Positions 42,748 to 52,566 of a stretch of DNA of 64,000 nucleotides are shown piece after piece (position 1 is the stretch's first letter; each line of letters starts with the position of its first letter). A program made the translations under genes and the position numbers. The notes below the pieces were generated by a model. It ran no database searches. It was not told where the DNA came from and was given only the letters and a program-made list of their open reading frames with translations. Source of the stretch: Massilia agri (lineage in GTDB: Bacteria; Pseudomonadota; Gammaproteobacteria; Burkholderiales; Burkholderiaceae_D); assembly GCF_024753255.1 (NCBI RefSeq), contig NZ_JANUHA010000017.1, positions 62,001 through 126,000 on the forward strand. The letters run 5' to 3'.

Positions 42748-44124
42748 TTATTTGGCGATGAGCGACTTTTCGAGCTTGACGCGCCCGATGTCGCCGACGA
42801 TGAAGAGGTAGCAGGCGATGGCCACGGCGGCATTCGCGCCGACAAAGACCAGGGCGCCCGAGAAGGAGCCGGTGGCCTGCACGATGTAGCCGATCACGAT
42901 GGGCGTGGTGATGCCGGCGGTGTTGCCGAAGGTGTTGAACAGGGCGCCGCTCAGGCCGCCGGCCTCTTTCGGCGAGGTGTCCGAGACGACTGCCCAGCCG
43001 AGCGCGCCGATGCCCTTGCCGAAGAAGGCCAGCGACATGATCGCGACGACCAGCATGTCGGTCTCAATGTAGTTACAGGCGATCATGCTCATCGAGAGCA
43101 GCATGCCGAGCACGATCGGCGCCTTGCGCGAGACAGACAGCGAGTAGCCGGCCTTGCTGAGACGGTCCGACATCCAGCCGCCCACGATGCCGCCGACGAA
43201 GCCGGCGATCGCCGGAAGCGAGGCCACGAAGCCGGCCTTCAGGATGGTCATGCCGCGTTCCTGCACCAGGTAGACGGGAAACCAGGTCAGGAAGAAGTAG
43301 GTCAGCGTGGTGATGCAGTACTGGCCGAGGTAGATCCCGAACAGCATGCGGTTGCCCAGCAGCTCCTTGATGCAGGCGAAGGTGTTCACCTGGCTCGGCT
43401 GGGCGCTGCGCGCATCCGGCTTGCTGCCCTCGAGGTCGACCAGGGCGCCGCCTTCCTGGATGTACTGCAACTCGCTCGCGTTCACGCTCGGGTGCTGCTT
43501 CGGTCCATAAATGACCTTGAGCCAGACGAAGGACACCAGGATGCCCAGCGCACCCATCACATAAAAGACACTGTGCCAGCCGTGCGCGTGCACCAGCCAG
43601 CCCATGATCGGGGCGAACAGCACGGTGGCGAAGTACTGGGCCGAGTTGAAGATGGCGGCGGCGCGGCCGCGTTCGTGCGTCGGGAACCACGACGAGGCGA
43701 TGCGGCTGTTGCCGGGGAAGGAGGGCGCTTCGGCCGCGCCGACCGCCAGGCGCAGCGCGAACAGCAGGGCGACCGCCGTACCGCCGGCGAAGAAGCCGAC
43801 CGCGCCCGTGAAGAAGGTGAACAGCGACCACAGGAAGATGCTGAAGAAGTAGGTGATCTTCGAGCCGAAGCGGTCCAGCAGCCAGCCGCCCGGAAGCTGG
43901 GCGATCACATAGGACCAGGCGAAGGCCGAGAACACATAGCCCATCTGGACCGCGGAGAGGCCCAGTTCGCGCTTGATGTCCGGCCCGGCGATCGAGATGG
44001 TGGCGCGGTCGGCGTAGTTGATCGTCGTGACCGCGAACAGCATGGCGAGGATGAGCCAGCGCGTACGCGTCCGTGTCTGGGTCTTGGCGGCGCTGGCAGC
44101 CAGAATGCTTGGTGCTTGTTCCAC
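42748..44124 (-). CDS. gudP: MFS D-glucarate/sugar-acid transporter
   Basis: 458 residues from a GTG with AGGAG upstream. Twelve TM helices of the anion:cation symporter family: AVTTINYADRATISIAGPDI in TM1, SYVIAQLPGGWLLDRFGSK and PTHERGRAAAIFNSAQYF are typical of GudP/GarP. It should import D-glucarate or D-galactarate with protons. Position between the porin and gudD supports the substrate. Confidence 0.9.
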   Translation of the reverse strand: MEQAPSILAASAAKTQTRTRTRWLILAMLFAVTTINYADRATISIAGPDIKRELGLSAVQMGYVFSAFAWSYVIAQLPGGWLLDRFGSKITYFFSIFLWSLFTFFTGAVGFFAGGTAVALLFALRLAVGAAEAPSFPGNSRIASSWFPTHERGRAAAIFNSAQYFATVLFAPIMGWLVHAHGWHSVFYVMGALGILVSFVWLKVIYGPKQHPSVNASELQYIQEGGALVDLEGSKPDARSAQPSQVNTFACIKELLGNRMLFGIYLGQYCITTLTYFFLTWFPVYLVQERGMTILKAGFVASLPAIAGFVGGIVGGWMSDRLSKAGYSLSVSRKAPIVLGMLLSMSMIACNYIETDMLVVAIMSLAFFGKGIGALGWAVVSDTSPKEAGGLSGALFNTFGNTAGITTPIVIGYIVQATGSFSGALVFVGANAAVAIACYLFIVGDIGRVKLEKSLIAK

Positions 44125-44197
44125 GAATGTCTCCTGTTGTTACTTCGGGTTCTGCATGAGGTCCGCGCCGGCTTATGCTACCGGTCTGTGCGTGCGT

Positions 44198-45262
44198 TTA
44201 GAAGCTGTGGCGTATTCCCAGGTTGTAGCCGGTGTTGCCGGTGCCCGCTTCGGTGTTGTTGGCCACGGTGAAGCCGGCGCCGTTGCGGTTGCGGATGTGC
44301 GCGTAGGACGCGTACAGGCCAGTGCGTTTGGACAGGGCGTGCAGGTAGCCGATGCCCCAGGAACTGCCGTCCTGGTTGAAGGCCGTGCGGTCGTCCTTGT
44401 GCATGACGGAGGCCATCAGCTTGCCCTGGCCGATCGGCACGGCCACGCCGAGCAGCACTTCGCGGCCGTCGCTCGAAGGCGTGGGCGCCACGCCGCCATA
44501 AGGATTATTCGGGTTGCCGAGCGGGCTGGCGTCAGGACCGCGGTCGATGCCATAGCCGGCGTGCAGGGTCAGCGATGTCAAGCGGTATTGCGCGCCCAGC
44601 AGGGTGTTGCGGCTGCGGACAAAGCCGCTTGCGGCGTCGCCGTTCCTGCTGTTGTACGCCAGGCGCAGGGTGAGGGGACCATCTACGAAACCGACGGCGC
44701 CGCCGAACTGGCGTTTGCCGGACGAATCGCTTTGTTCACCGGCGCTGTAGGCCAGTTCCACGTCGAGGCCCCGCACGCGCGGCGAGAACCAGGTCACCGT
44801 GTTGCTGGTCCTGATATTGCTGCCGAAATGGGGGAAGAGGTTTTTCGCTGTCCCCGCGTAACCCGTGTTGAACGGGTCGATGACCTGCACCAAGGTGTTG
44901 TGCCAGGGCGTGTACTGGCGACCCAGCGCCACCGCGCCGAAGCCGCCCTTCAGGCCGACCAGGGCCTGGCGGTTGAAGAGGGTGCCGGTGGCGTCGACCT
45001 GGCCGCTGTCAATCTTGACGCCCATCTCGAGGGTGTAGAAGGCCGACAGGCCTCCGCCGAGATCTTCGCTGCCCTTGAAGCCGATGCGCGAGGCTGCCGC
45101 AGCGCCGCTCGTGACCTTGGTGACCGCGCCTTCCTTGCCACCGCGTTCGCCGACGATCGCGGCGTCCATGATGCCGTAGATCCTGACCGCTGCCTGCGCT
45201 TGGGCTTGCGCCGCTCCTGCCGCGCCGGCCAGGACCAGCAGCATGCGTGCTGCCTTCTTCAT
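44198..45262 (-). CDS. Beta-type Gram-negative porin
   Basis: 354 residues with a signal peptide (MKKAARMLLVLAGAAGAAQA). VRIYGIMDAAIVGERG, SRIGFKGSEDLGGGLSAFYTLE, LVGLKGGFGAVALGRQYTP and the end NLGIRHSF are the usual marks of the 16-stranded Omp32-type porins of betaproteobacteria. It probably gives sugar acids passage through the outer membrane because it is the first gene of porin-gudP-gudD. A 134-bp gap with a dyad separates it from the LysR gene. Confidence 0.9.
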   Translation of the reverse strand: MKKAARMLLVLAGAAGAAQAQAQAAVRIYGIMDAAIVGERGGKEGAVTKVTSGAAAASRIGFKGSEDLGGGLSAFYTLEMGVKIDSGQVDATGTLFNRQALVGLKGGFGAVALGRQYTPWHNTLVQVIDPFNTGYAGTAKNLFPHFGSNIRTSNTVTWFSPRVRGLDVELAYSAGEQSDSSGKRQFGGAVGFVDGPLTLRLAYNSRNGDAASGFVRSRNTLLGAQYRLTSLTLHAGYGIDRGPDASPLGNPNNPYGGVAPTPSSDGREVLLGVAVPIGQGKLMASVMHKDDRTAFNQDGSSWGIGYLHALSKRTGLYASYAHIRNRNGAGFTVANNTEAGTGNTGYNLGIRHSF

Positions 45263-45362
45263 GGTGTCTCCTGATTTGTCGTGCCGGCTGGTCGTGCAGC
45301 GTGGCTTTGTTGGAAACGATCATAGGCGCTGATCGATTCATGACCAAATCAAAGAGTGTTGT

Positions 45363-45387
45363 GATTGATTCAGTGTTTGAATCAATC
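45363..45387. promoter_or_regulatory. Perfect dyad between lysR and porin
   Basis: GATTGATTCA and TGAATCAATC around GTGTT: a perfect 10-bp inverted repeat 9 bp after the LysR stop and about 100 bp before the porin start. It can be the regulator's operator (symmetric, A/T-rich, ATTCA..TGAAT) or a weak terminator; there is no clear T tract. The related GATCGATTCA lies at about 45332. Confidence 0.5.
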
Positions 45388-45396
45388 GAGAGGAAC

Positions 45397-46281
45397 TTAT
45401 TTGTTGTCGAAACTCGGCAGGATGCGCTGCTTGAAGAGCGCGAGGACGGGATTGTCGTTGTCGCGGCGCCAGGTGCAGACCATCTCGACCGGCTCCGTGG
45501 CCAGGCGGCGCATGACGATGCCGTCGAATTTCAGGCGCGAGGCGCCTTCCGCGATCAGGGCCGCGCCCACGCCCGCCCGCACCAGGGCCAGCATGGTGTG
45601 CACCTGGCCGATGTGCTCGACGATGTCCGGCACGGCGCCGGCGCGCGCGAAGCGTTCGCTCAGCATGAGGTAGAAGGGCCGCGCTTCGTAGGGCGAATAC
45701 ATGACGAAGGGTTTGCCGTGCAGGTCGCTCAAGGTCGGCTCGCTCGGCCAGGCGTCGGCCTCGCCTTCGGGAATCGCCAGCATCAGCGACTCGGTCGCGA
45801 TCAGGCGGCTTTCCAGCTCGCCGTTCATGGGATGGGGACGCAGCAGGCCGAGGTCGAGTTCACCGGCATTCAGGGCCTCGACCTGGGAGGTGCTGACCAG
45901 TTCCTTGAGCGTGAGCGACACCCCGGGCGCGCATTCGCGCAGGCGACGCACGACTTCGGGCAGCAGGCTGTAGCCGGATGCGGAAGTAAAGCCGATGGCC
46001 AGGTTGCCCTGTTCGCCCTTGGCGGCGCGCCGGGCGGCGAAAGTGGCCTCCTCGGCGATCCGCAGGATGCGCGCCGCCTCCGGAAAGAAGGCTTTACCGG
46101 CCGCCGTGAGGCTGACGGTGCGGCTGTTGCGTTCGAGGAGTTGGACGCCGACGTGGTGCTCGAGCAGCCGGATTTGCCGGCTGAGCGGTGGCTGCGTCAT
46201 GTTCAGGCGCTCTGCCGCGCGGCTGAAATGCAGCTCCTCGGCGACGGCGACGAAGCAGCGCAGCTGGCTGAGTTCGAACAT
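45397..46281 (-). CDS. LysR-family regulator of the glucarate module
   Basis: 294 residues. HTH at 1-60: LRCFVAVAEELHFSRAAERL, NMTQPPLSRQIRLLEHHVGV. The effector domain contains LRECAPGVSLTLKELVS and AEGASRLKFDGIV. It resembles the CatR/BenM-like group. Its ATG shares one base with the pilU stop (TGATG), so it can be read from the pilU message. Its position before porin-gudP-gudD suggests control by glucarate or a related acid; inferred from context. Confidence 0.88.
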   Translation of the reverse strand: MFELSQLRCFVAVAEELHFSRAAERLNMTQPPLSRQIRLLEHHVGVQLLERNSRTVSLTAAGKAFFPEAARILRIAEEATFAARRAAKGEQGNLAIGFTSASGYSLLPEVVRRLRECAPGVSLTLKELVSTSQVEALNAGELDLGLLRPHPMNGELESRLIATESLMLAIPEGEADAWPSEPTLSDLHGKPFVMYSPYEARPFYLMLSERFARAGAVPDIVEHIGQVHTMLALVRAGVGAALIAEGASRLKFDGIVMRRLATEPVEMVCTWRRDNDNPVLALFKQRILPSFDNK

Positions 46282-47423
46282 CAGGAGTTGAGGGTGAACT
46301 CCGTAAAGGACGCGGCCTGCGGTTCGGCCGGTTTGTTTTCGTCCTCGGGCTGGACCTGGCTTTCCGGCCCGTTGTTGAGCAGCCAGAGCAGGTTGGTGGC
46401 CGAGTCGGCGTTCGCCAGCGCTTCTTCCTGCGTCACGAGGCCGTCCTTGACCAGCTTGAGCAGCGCTGTCTCGAAGGATTGCGAGCCCGGCGACAGGCTC
46501 TTGTCCATCGCGTCCTTGATCTGGCCGATCTCGCCCTTCTCGATCAGGTCGGCGATGTAGCGGGTGTTCAGCATGACCTCGACCGCAGCCTGGCGCTGGC
46601 CGCCCGCGGCGGATTTCACAAGGCGCTGCGAGACGATCGCCTTCACAGCGGACGACAGGTCCTGCAGCAGGGCGGCGCGGTTCTCGATCGGGTAGAAGCT
46701 GATGATGCGGTTCAGCGCGTTATAGCTGTTGTTGGCGTGGAGCGTGGCCAGGACCAGGTGGCCCGACTGCGCATAGGCCAACGCCGCCGCCATGGTTTCC
46801 TTGTCGCGGATCTCGCCGATCAGGATGCAGTCCGGCGCCTGGCGCATCGAGTTGCGCAGGGCAGTGGCAAAACTGGTGGCGTCGCTGCCGATCTCGCGCT
46901 GGTTGACGATCGATTTCTTGTTCTTGAAGAGGTACTCGATCGGGTCTTCCAGGGTCAGGATATGGCCGGTGCGCTGTTCGTTGCGGTGGTCCAGCATCGA
47001 GGCGATGGTGGTCGACTTGCCGGAACCCGTCGCGCCGACGATCAGGAGCAGGCCGCGCTTTTCCATGATCAGCTCGGACAGCACGGGCGGCAGGCCCAGT
47101 TCGCCGAGCGGCGGGATGGTCGCCGGCACGAAGCGGAACACGGCCGAGATGGTGCCGCGCTGGCGGAAGGCCGACAGGCGGTAGCGGCCGAGGTTCGGCA
47201 CCGAGACGCCCATATTCAGTTCGTTCTCGCGCTCGAGCTCCTGCATCTGCTCCGGCGTGGCGATCTCGGACAGCAGCGAGAGGATGTTCTCCGGTTCGAG
47301 ACGATGCTGGTTGATCGGGATGAGGTTCCCGTTGATCTTGATGTGCACCGGCGAGTTCACGGCGAAGAACATGTCGGAAGCGTTCTTCTCCTTCATCAGC
47401 TGGAACAGGCGGTCCATGGCCAT
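46281..47423 (-). CDS. pilU: Type IV pilus retraction ATPase PilU
   Basis: 380 residues starting at MAMDRLFQLM, 8 bp after GGAG. GATGSGKST (Walker A), LTLEDPIEY, the Asp/His boxes with HLVLATLHANNSYNALNRI, and the C-terminal FETALLKLVKDG and EEALANADSATNLLWLL are PilU marks that separate it from PilT. PilU assists PilT in pulling pili back during twitching. It is not in a pil cluster here; it sits between dapD and the LysR gene. The C-terminal tail is Pro/Glu-rich. Confidence 0.9.
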   Translation of the reverse strand: MAMDRLFQLMKEKNASDMFFAVNSPVHIKINGNLIPINQHRLEPENILSLLSEIATPEQMQELERENELNMGVSVPNLGRYRLSAFRQRGTISAVFRFVPATIPPLGELGLPPVLSELIMEKRGLLLIVGATGSGKSTTIASMLDHRNEQRTGHILTLEDPIEYLFKNKKSIVNQREIGSDATSFATALRNSMRQAPDCILIGEIRDKETMAAALAYAQSGHLVLATLHANNSYNALNRIISFYPIENRAALLQDLSSAVKAIVSQRLVKSAAGGQRQAAVEVMLNTRYIADLIEKGEIGQIKDAMDKSLSPGSQSFETALLKLVKDGLVTQEEALANADSATNLLWLLNNGPESQVQPEDENKPAEPQAASFTEFTLNS

Positions 47424-47480
47424 GGCATCGTCTCCTTTTGTCGTGTGGCCGGCCATCTCACATGGCCGGCCGGGTCATGC

Positions 47481-48308
<828 letters not shown>

Positions 48309-48347
48309 GATGCGATTCTCTGGTTAGGGTATTTCGGTGGTGCTGCC

Positions 48348-49559
48348 TCAGAGGCTCTTGCAGAACTCGACGATGCGGTTGGCGGCTTCGAGTCCTTCGT
48401 CGACGCTGGCGACCAGCGCCATGCGGATACGGTTGCGGCCCGGATTGAGGCCGTGCGCTTCGCGTGCAAGGTAACTGCCTGGCAAAACCGTCACATTATA
48501 TTCGGCGTACAGGCGGCGTGCGAACTCGGTGTCGGAAAGCCCGCTGCGGCGCACGTCGGCCCACAGGTAGAAGCCGGCGTCCGGCAGCTCGACGTCCATG
48601 ACCTGCTTGAGTAGCGGGGTGATGAGGTTGAATTTCTCGCGGTAGAGCGCGCGGTTGTCCTGCACGTGGTGCTCGTCGCTCCACGCAGCGCTTGATGCCG
48701 CCTGCACCGGCGGCGACATCGCGCCGCCGCAATAGGTGCGGTAGAGCAGGAACTTCTTGAGCAGATGCGGGTCGCCCGCCACGAAGCCCGAGCGCATGCC
48801 CGGCACGTTGGAACGCTTCGACAGGCTGGAGAACACGACCAGCTTGGCGTAGGGACGCTCGCCGCTGCTCCTGCCCAGCTGGTGCGCCGCCTCCAGCGCG
48901 CCCAGCGGCGGCGTGGAGCCGAAATAGATCTCGGAATAGCACTCGTCCGATGCGATCACGAAGCCGTGGCGGTCGGAGAGGTCGAAGAGCTGCTTCCAGT
49001 CTTCCAGCGTGAGCACCGCGCCGGTCGGGTTGCCGGGCGAGCAGACGTAGAGCAGCTGCACGCGCGACCAGACCTCGTCCGGCACGCTGCCGTAGTCGGG
49101 CGCGAAGTTGCGGCCCGGTTCCGAATTCACGTAGTAGGGCTGGGCGCCCGAGAGCAGGGCCGCCCCTTCGTAGATCTGGTAGAAGGGATTCGGGCTCATC
49201 ACCAGCGCCTCGCCTTTTGAAGCGTCGATGACGCACTGGGCAAAGGCGAACAGCGCCTCGCGCGAGCCGTTCACCGGCAGCACCATGGTGTTCGCATCGA
49301 CCGCCGGGATGCCGTAGCGGCGCTCGAGCCAGCCCGCGATCGCCACGCGCAGCGCTTCGTTGCCGTGGGTGCTGGGGTAGCTCGACAGGCCGGACATCGC
49401 ATGCATCAGGGCTTTCTCGATGAAGGCCGGGGTCGGGTGCTTGGGTTCGCCGATGCCCAGGCTGATCGGGCTGTAGGCGGCGTTCGGCGTCACGCCGCTG
49501 AATAGCTGGCGCAGCTGTTCGAAGGGATAGGGGTGGAGCTGGTCGAGATGGGAGTTCAC
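48348..49559 (-). CDS. dapC: Succinyldiaminopimelate aminotransferase
   Basis: 403 residues from GTG (VNSHLDQLHPYPFEQLR). Class I aminotransferase: GSREALFAFAQCVID, SPGNPTGAVL, and the PLP lysine in VVFSSLSKRSNVPGMRSGF. Proteobacterial DapC of this type is usually coded next to dapD, as here. It converts N-succinyl-2-amino-6-ketopimelate to the diaminopimelate form. The GTG start has only a weak ribosome site, so the start may be a few codons off. Confidence 0.92.
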   Translation of the reverse strand: MNSHLDQLHPYPFEQLRQLFSGVTPNAAYSPISLGIGEPKHPTPAFIEKALMHAMSGLSSYPSTHGNEALRVAIAGWLERRYGIPAVDANTMVLPVNGSREALFAFAQCVIDASKGEALVMSPNPFYQIYEGAALLSGAQPYYVNSEPGRNFAPDYGSVPDEVWSRVQLLYVCSPGNPTGAVLTLEDWKQLFDLSDRHGFVIASDECYSEIYFGSTPPLGALEAAHQLGRSSGERPYAKLVVFSSLSKRSNVPGMRSGFVAGDPHLLKKFLLYRTYCGGAMSPPVQAASSAAWSDEHHVQDNRALYREKFNLITPLLKQVMDVELPDAGFYLWADVRRSGLSDTEFARRLYAEYNVTVLPGSYLAREAHGLNPGRNRIRMALVASVDEGLEAANRIVEFCKSL

Positions 49560-49671
49560 GTCGGTTACCGGTATGTGCGCTTTCGATATTCTGACAATTA
49601 TAGCCCTTGCACGAAGGGGCGATGGACGGCTGCTCAGGCTGCGTAAGTCGGGGGCAAACTCGGTGTCACAA

Positions 49672-49779
49672 ACTCGGTGTCAGGTCTGACATTCAGACAC
49701 GAGCTGAGCATTAAGCAGGTTCAATGCATGGGTTCGTGTCCGTTTGTCAGACCTGACACCGATTGCAACCTGACACCGA
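49672..49779. repeat. REP-like palindromic element with direct repeats
   Basis: CGGTGTCAGGTCTGACA at about 49675-49691 and TGTCAGACCTGACACCG at 49745-49761 form a long inverted repeat whose symmetry continues inward (GACACGA / TCGTGTC). The outer boundary has partial extra copies: CGGTGTCA at 49661 and TGACACCGATTG at 49771. It lies in the 294-bp gap between dapC and the AraC gene, the rest of which shows nothing. Such pairs are typical of REP elements moved by RAYT transposases; no RAYT gene is in the window. Confidence 0.8.
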
Positions 49780-49853
49780 TTGTTTGGGGGAAAGAAGGCC
49801 GAGCAGGAGACGGGGTATCGATGTGGCCATGTGTTCTCCGGGACAGGCTGGAT

Positions 49854-50894
49854 TCAGGCCGCGGCGTCGCGCCAGGCCCCCGGGTTCACGCCCGACCACT
49901 CGCGGAAGGCGTGGGTGAAGGCGCTCTGTTCCTGGTAGCCCAGCAGGAAGGCGATATCGACCAGGCCCAGCTCGCGCTGGCGCAGGTAGTCGCGGGCGAG
50001 CTCGTAGCGGGCGCCGTCGAGCAGCTCCTGGAGGCTGGAGCCGGCGTCGGCCAGCTTGCGCTGCAGGGTGCGGGGCGACATGCCGAGTTCCGCCGCCACC
50101 GCCGGCAGGCGCGCGCCGCCTTGCGGGAGCTGCTTGACGAGCATCGCGCGGACCTGGGCCAGGATGCCGCTGCCTTCCGCATTGCGGGCGCCCAGCAGGC
50201 GCTCGGCGTGCTGGCGCAGCACCGGATACAGGCTGGGATCGGCGTCCGGCACCGGCATGGCGAGGATGGCGGCGTCGAAGCGCCCCACATTGCCAGCTGC
50301 GCCGAACTGCGGACGTACGCCCAGCACGCGCTCGTACTCGTCCAGCGGCGCGTCGCTGCGGTGAGCAAAAGCGACATGGCGCGGGCTGAGCGGGCGCCCG
50401 GCCAGCCAGCTGCCGAAAATGCGAATACCGGCGAACACGCTTTCCACCAGGTGGCGGGAAGCGGCAGGGTAGTGGCTGATCCAGGCGTAGAGCGCATCCG
50501 CGCCTTCGACACTGAGCTGGGTGCGTCCCAGGTCGTGGGCCAGGACTTCGTAGCGCCGCGTCTGTTCCAGCGCCTGGCCGACGTCGCGGCAGGCCATCAG
50601 GACCAGGCCGTAGACCGTGTAAGTGCCGGGACGGACCCGTTCGCCCACGTGCAGGCCGAAATGCGGGTCTTCCGTGAGCATGGCCCCCGCATCCAGCAGG
50701 GCGATGTAGTCGCGTGCGGCGAGCGAGTCGGGCAGGGGGCGCAGGGCGCCGGCCGGCAGGCCCGCGGCAGCGGCCAGGCGGTCGGCCGTGACGCCGCGCG
50801 CCGCCGCCGTCTCCACGAGCGGCTGCAGGTAGGAACCCGTCACCCGGCCGCCATCCGGGGGCGAAATTGACGCAATGGAGCAAGGCTGTGTCAT
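49854..50894 (-). CDS. AraC-family regulator with Arabinose_bd-type sensor domain
   Basis: 346 residues. The N-terminal 200 residues match the sensor domain common to OruR/ArgR-like and related regulators (LQPLVETAAARGVTADRL, FGLHVGERVRPGTYTVYGLV). The C-terminal AraC HTH pair includes LPAVAAELGMSPRTLQRKLA and IAFLLGYQEQSAFTHAFREW. It is divergent from the flavoenzyme-GlpD-kinase operon (76-bp gap) and very likely regulates it. Effector unknown. Confidence 0.9.
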   Translation of the reverse strand: MTQPCSIASISPPDGGRVTGSYLQPLVETAAARGVTADRLAAAAGLPAGALRPLPDSLAARDYIALLDAGAMLTEDPHFGLHVGERVRPGTYTVYGLVLMACRDVGQALEQTRRYEVLAHDLGRTQLSVEGADALYAWISHYPAASRHLVESVFAGIRIFGSWLAGRPLSPRHVAFAHRSDAPLDEYERVLGVRPQFGAAGNVGRFDAAILAMPVPDADPSLYPVLRQHAERLLGARNAEGSGILAQVRAMLVKQLPQGGARLPAVAAELGMSPRTLQRKLADAGSSLQELLDGARYELARDYLRQRELGLVDIAFLLGYQEQSAFTHAFREWSGVNPGAWRDAAA

Positions 50895-50970
50895 GAAAGC
50901 GCAATACGGTTGAGGAACGAATGCTTACTCTGGCATGAAAAACAATCAACAGTATATAAGAGGGATGGCA

Positions 50971-52566
50971 ATGCGGCGTTGGAATGGCTGGGGCGACGAC
51001 GGGATCGATGTGGCGTTGGGCGTGGAGGCGCAGGACTTCCTGGCCGAGCGGCTCGGCCCCGGCACGGCGCCGCAAGACGCCAGCTTCGACGCCGCCTGCG
51101 CCGCCTTGGCTCCCGGCCGCCTGCCGCCGCACCCGCTGGTCGACGCTTCGGCGCAAACCCGCCTGCGCCACGCGCTCGGCCAGAGCCTGCCCGACTGGCT
51201 GCGCCTGCGCCACGGCCGCGTGCACGCGGCGCCGGATGGCGTCGGCTACCCGGAATGCTCGGAGCAGGTGCGCAGCCTGCTGGCCTTTGCCGCCGTCAAC
51301 GGGGCGGACGTCATCCCCTATGGCGGCGGCACCAGCGTGGCCGGCCACCTCGGCGTGATGGACGCGGCAAGGCCGGTGCTGAGCATCGACATGAGCCGCA
51401 TGCGCGCCATGGTCTCGCTCGACCGCGAGGCCCAGCTGGCCACCTTCTGCGCCGGCGTGGCGGGACCCGACCTCGAAGCCCAGCTGCGCGCCCACGGCTA
51501 CACCCTCGGCCACTTCCCGCAATCCTTCGAATACTCGACCCTGGGCGGCTGGGTGGTGACGCGGTCGTCCGGCCAGCAGTCGCTGCGCTATGGCCGCATC
51601 GAGCAGCTCTTCGCCGGCGGCCGGGTCGAGACGCCGGCGGGCACCCTCGACATCCCGACCTTCCCGGCATCGAGCGCCGGCGTCGACCTGCGCGAGATGG
51701 TGCTCGGTTCCGAAGGACGCCTCGGCATCGTCACCCATGCGACGGTGCGCATCAGCCGCCTGCCGCAGCACGAATCCTTCCATGCGGTGTTCTTCCCCGA
51801 CTGGGAGCGTGCGCTGAACGCGGTGCGTGAACTGGCGCAGGCGCGGCTGCCGCTGTCGATGCTGCGCCTGTCGAACGCGGTCGAGACCACGACCATGCTG
51901 ACCCTGGCGGGCCACGCGAAGCTGGTGCGCCTGCTTGAAGGGTGGCTGCGCCTGCGCGGCTGCGGCGAAGGCAAATGCATGCTGATGATCGGCGTGAGCG
52001 GCGACAGGGCGCAGGCCCTGCCGGCGCTGCATGCCGCACTCGGCCTGGCGCGCCGCCACCGCGGCGTGCACGTGGGCCGCGGCCTGGGTGAGCGCTGGCG
52101 CCGCAACCGCTTCCGCAACGTCTACCTGCGCAACGCGGCCTGGGCCCATGGCTATGCGATCGACACCGTCGAAACGGCGGTCGACTGGCCGCGCGTGACC
52201 CAGGCGATGGAAGGCATCGAGCGCGCCGCCGCCAACGCCCTGCATGCATCCGGCGAGCGGGTGCACGCCTACACCCACCTGTCGCACATCTATCCGCAGG
52301 GCGCCAGCGTGTACTCGACCTTCGTGTTCCGTCTCTCGGGCGATTTCGAGGCCGATATGCTGCGCTGGCGCCGCCTGAAGGACAGGGTGTCGGAAGCCAT
52401 CGTGGCCGCCGGCGGCACCATCAGCCACCAGCATGGCGTGGGCGTCGACCACGCCCCCTGGCTGGAGCTTGAAAAGGGCGAGCTCGGGATGAAGGCGATG
52501 GCGGCGCTGTTCCGCCAGTTCGACCCGGATGGCCGCATGAACCCGGGCAAGCTGCTCGCGCCATGA
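50971..52566 (+). CDS. FAD-binding oxidase related to alkyl-DHAP synthase (AGPS)
   Basis: 531 residues from ATG after AGAGGG. A PCMH-type FAD domain: VIPYGGGTSVAGH, YSTLGGWVVTRSSGQQ, GSEGRLGIVTHATVRI. The C-terminal cap has THLSHIYPQGASVYSTFVF and ISHQHGVGVDH, close to AGPS, but the AGPS histidine triad HHH reads HQH here. AGPS exchanges the acyl group of acyl-DHAP for a fatty alcohol to make ether lipid. The downstream GlpD-like and kinase genes overlap in sequence (ATGA), so the three act together. Direction and substrate of the reaction are unknown; oxidation of a glycerol-like compound is an alternative. Confidence 0.82.
   Translation: MRRWNGWGDDGIDVALGVEAQDFLAERLGPGTAPQDASFDAACAALAPGRLPPHPLVDASAQTRLRHALGQSLPDWLRLRHGRVHAAPDGVGYPECSEQVRSLLAFAAVNGADVIPYGGGTSVAGHLGVMDAARPVLSIDMSRMRAMVSLDREAQLATFCAGVAGPDLEAQLRAHGYTLGHFPQSFEYSTLGGWVVTRSSGQQSLRYGRIEQLFAGGRVETPAGTLDIPTFPASSAGVDLREMVLGSEGRLGIVTHATVRISRLPQHESFHAVFFPDWERALNAVRELAQARLPLSMLRLSNAVETTTMLTLAGHAKLVRLLEGWLRLRGCGEGKCMLMIGVSGDRAQALPALHAALGLARRHRGVHVGRGLGERWRRNRFRNVYLRNAAWAHGYAIDTVETAVDWPRVTQAMEGIERAAANALHASGERVHAYTHLSHIYPQGASVYSTFVFRLSGDFEADMLRWRRLKDRVSEAIVAAGGTISHQHGVGVDHAPWLELEKGELGMKAMAALFRQFDPDGRMNPGKLLAP

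Noticed and set aside
49661..49782. Possible CRISPR array
   Set aside because: The repeats are few, inverted and uneven, with no spacer pattern or cas gene; a REP-like palindrome explains them better.
49747..52452. 900-codon minus-strand frame over the AraC and flavoenzyme genes
   Set aside because: Runs across two real genes in other frames and has no recognisable domain.
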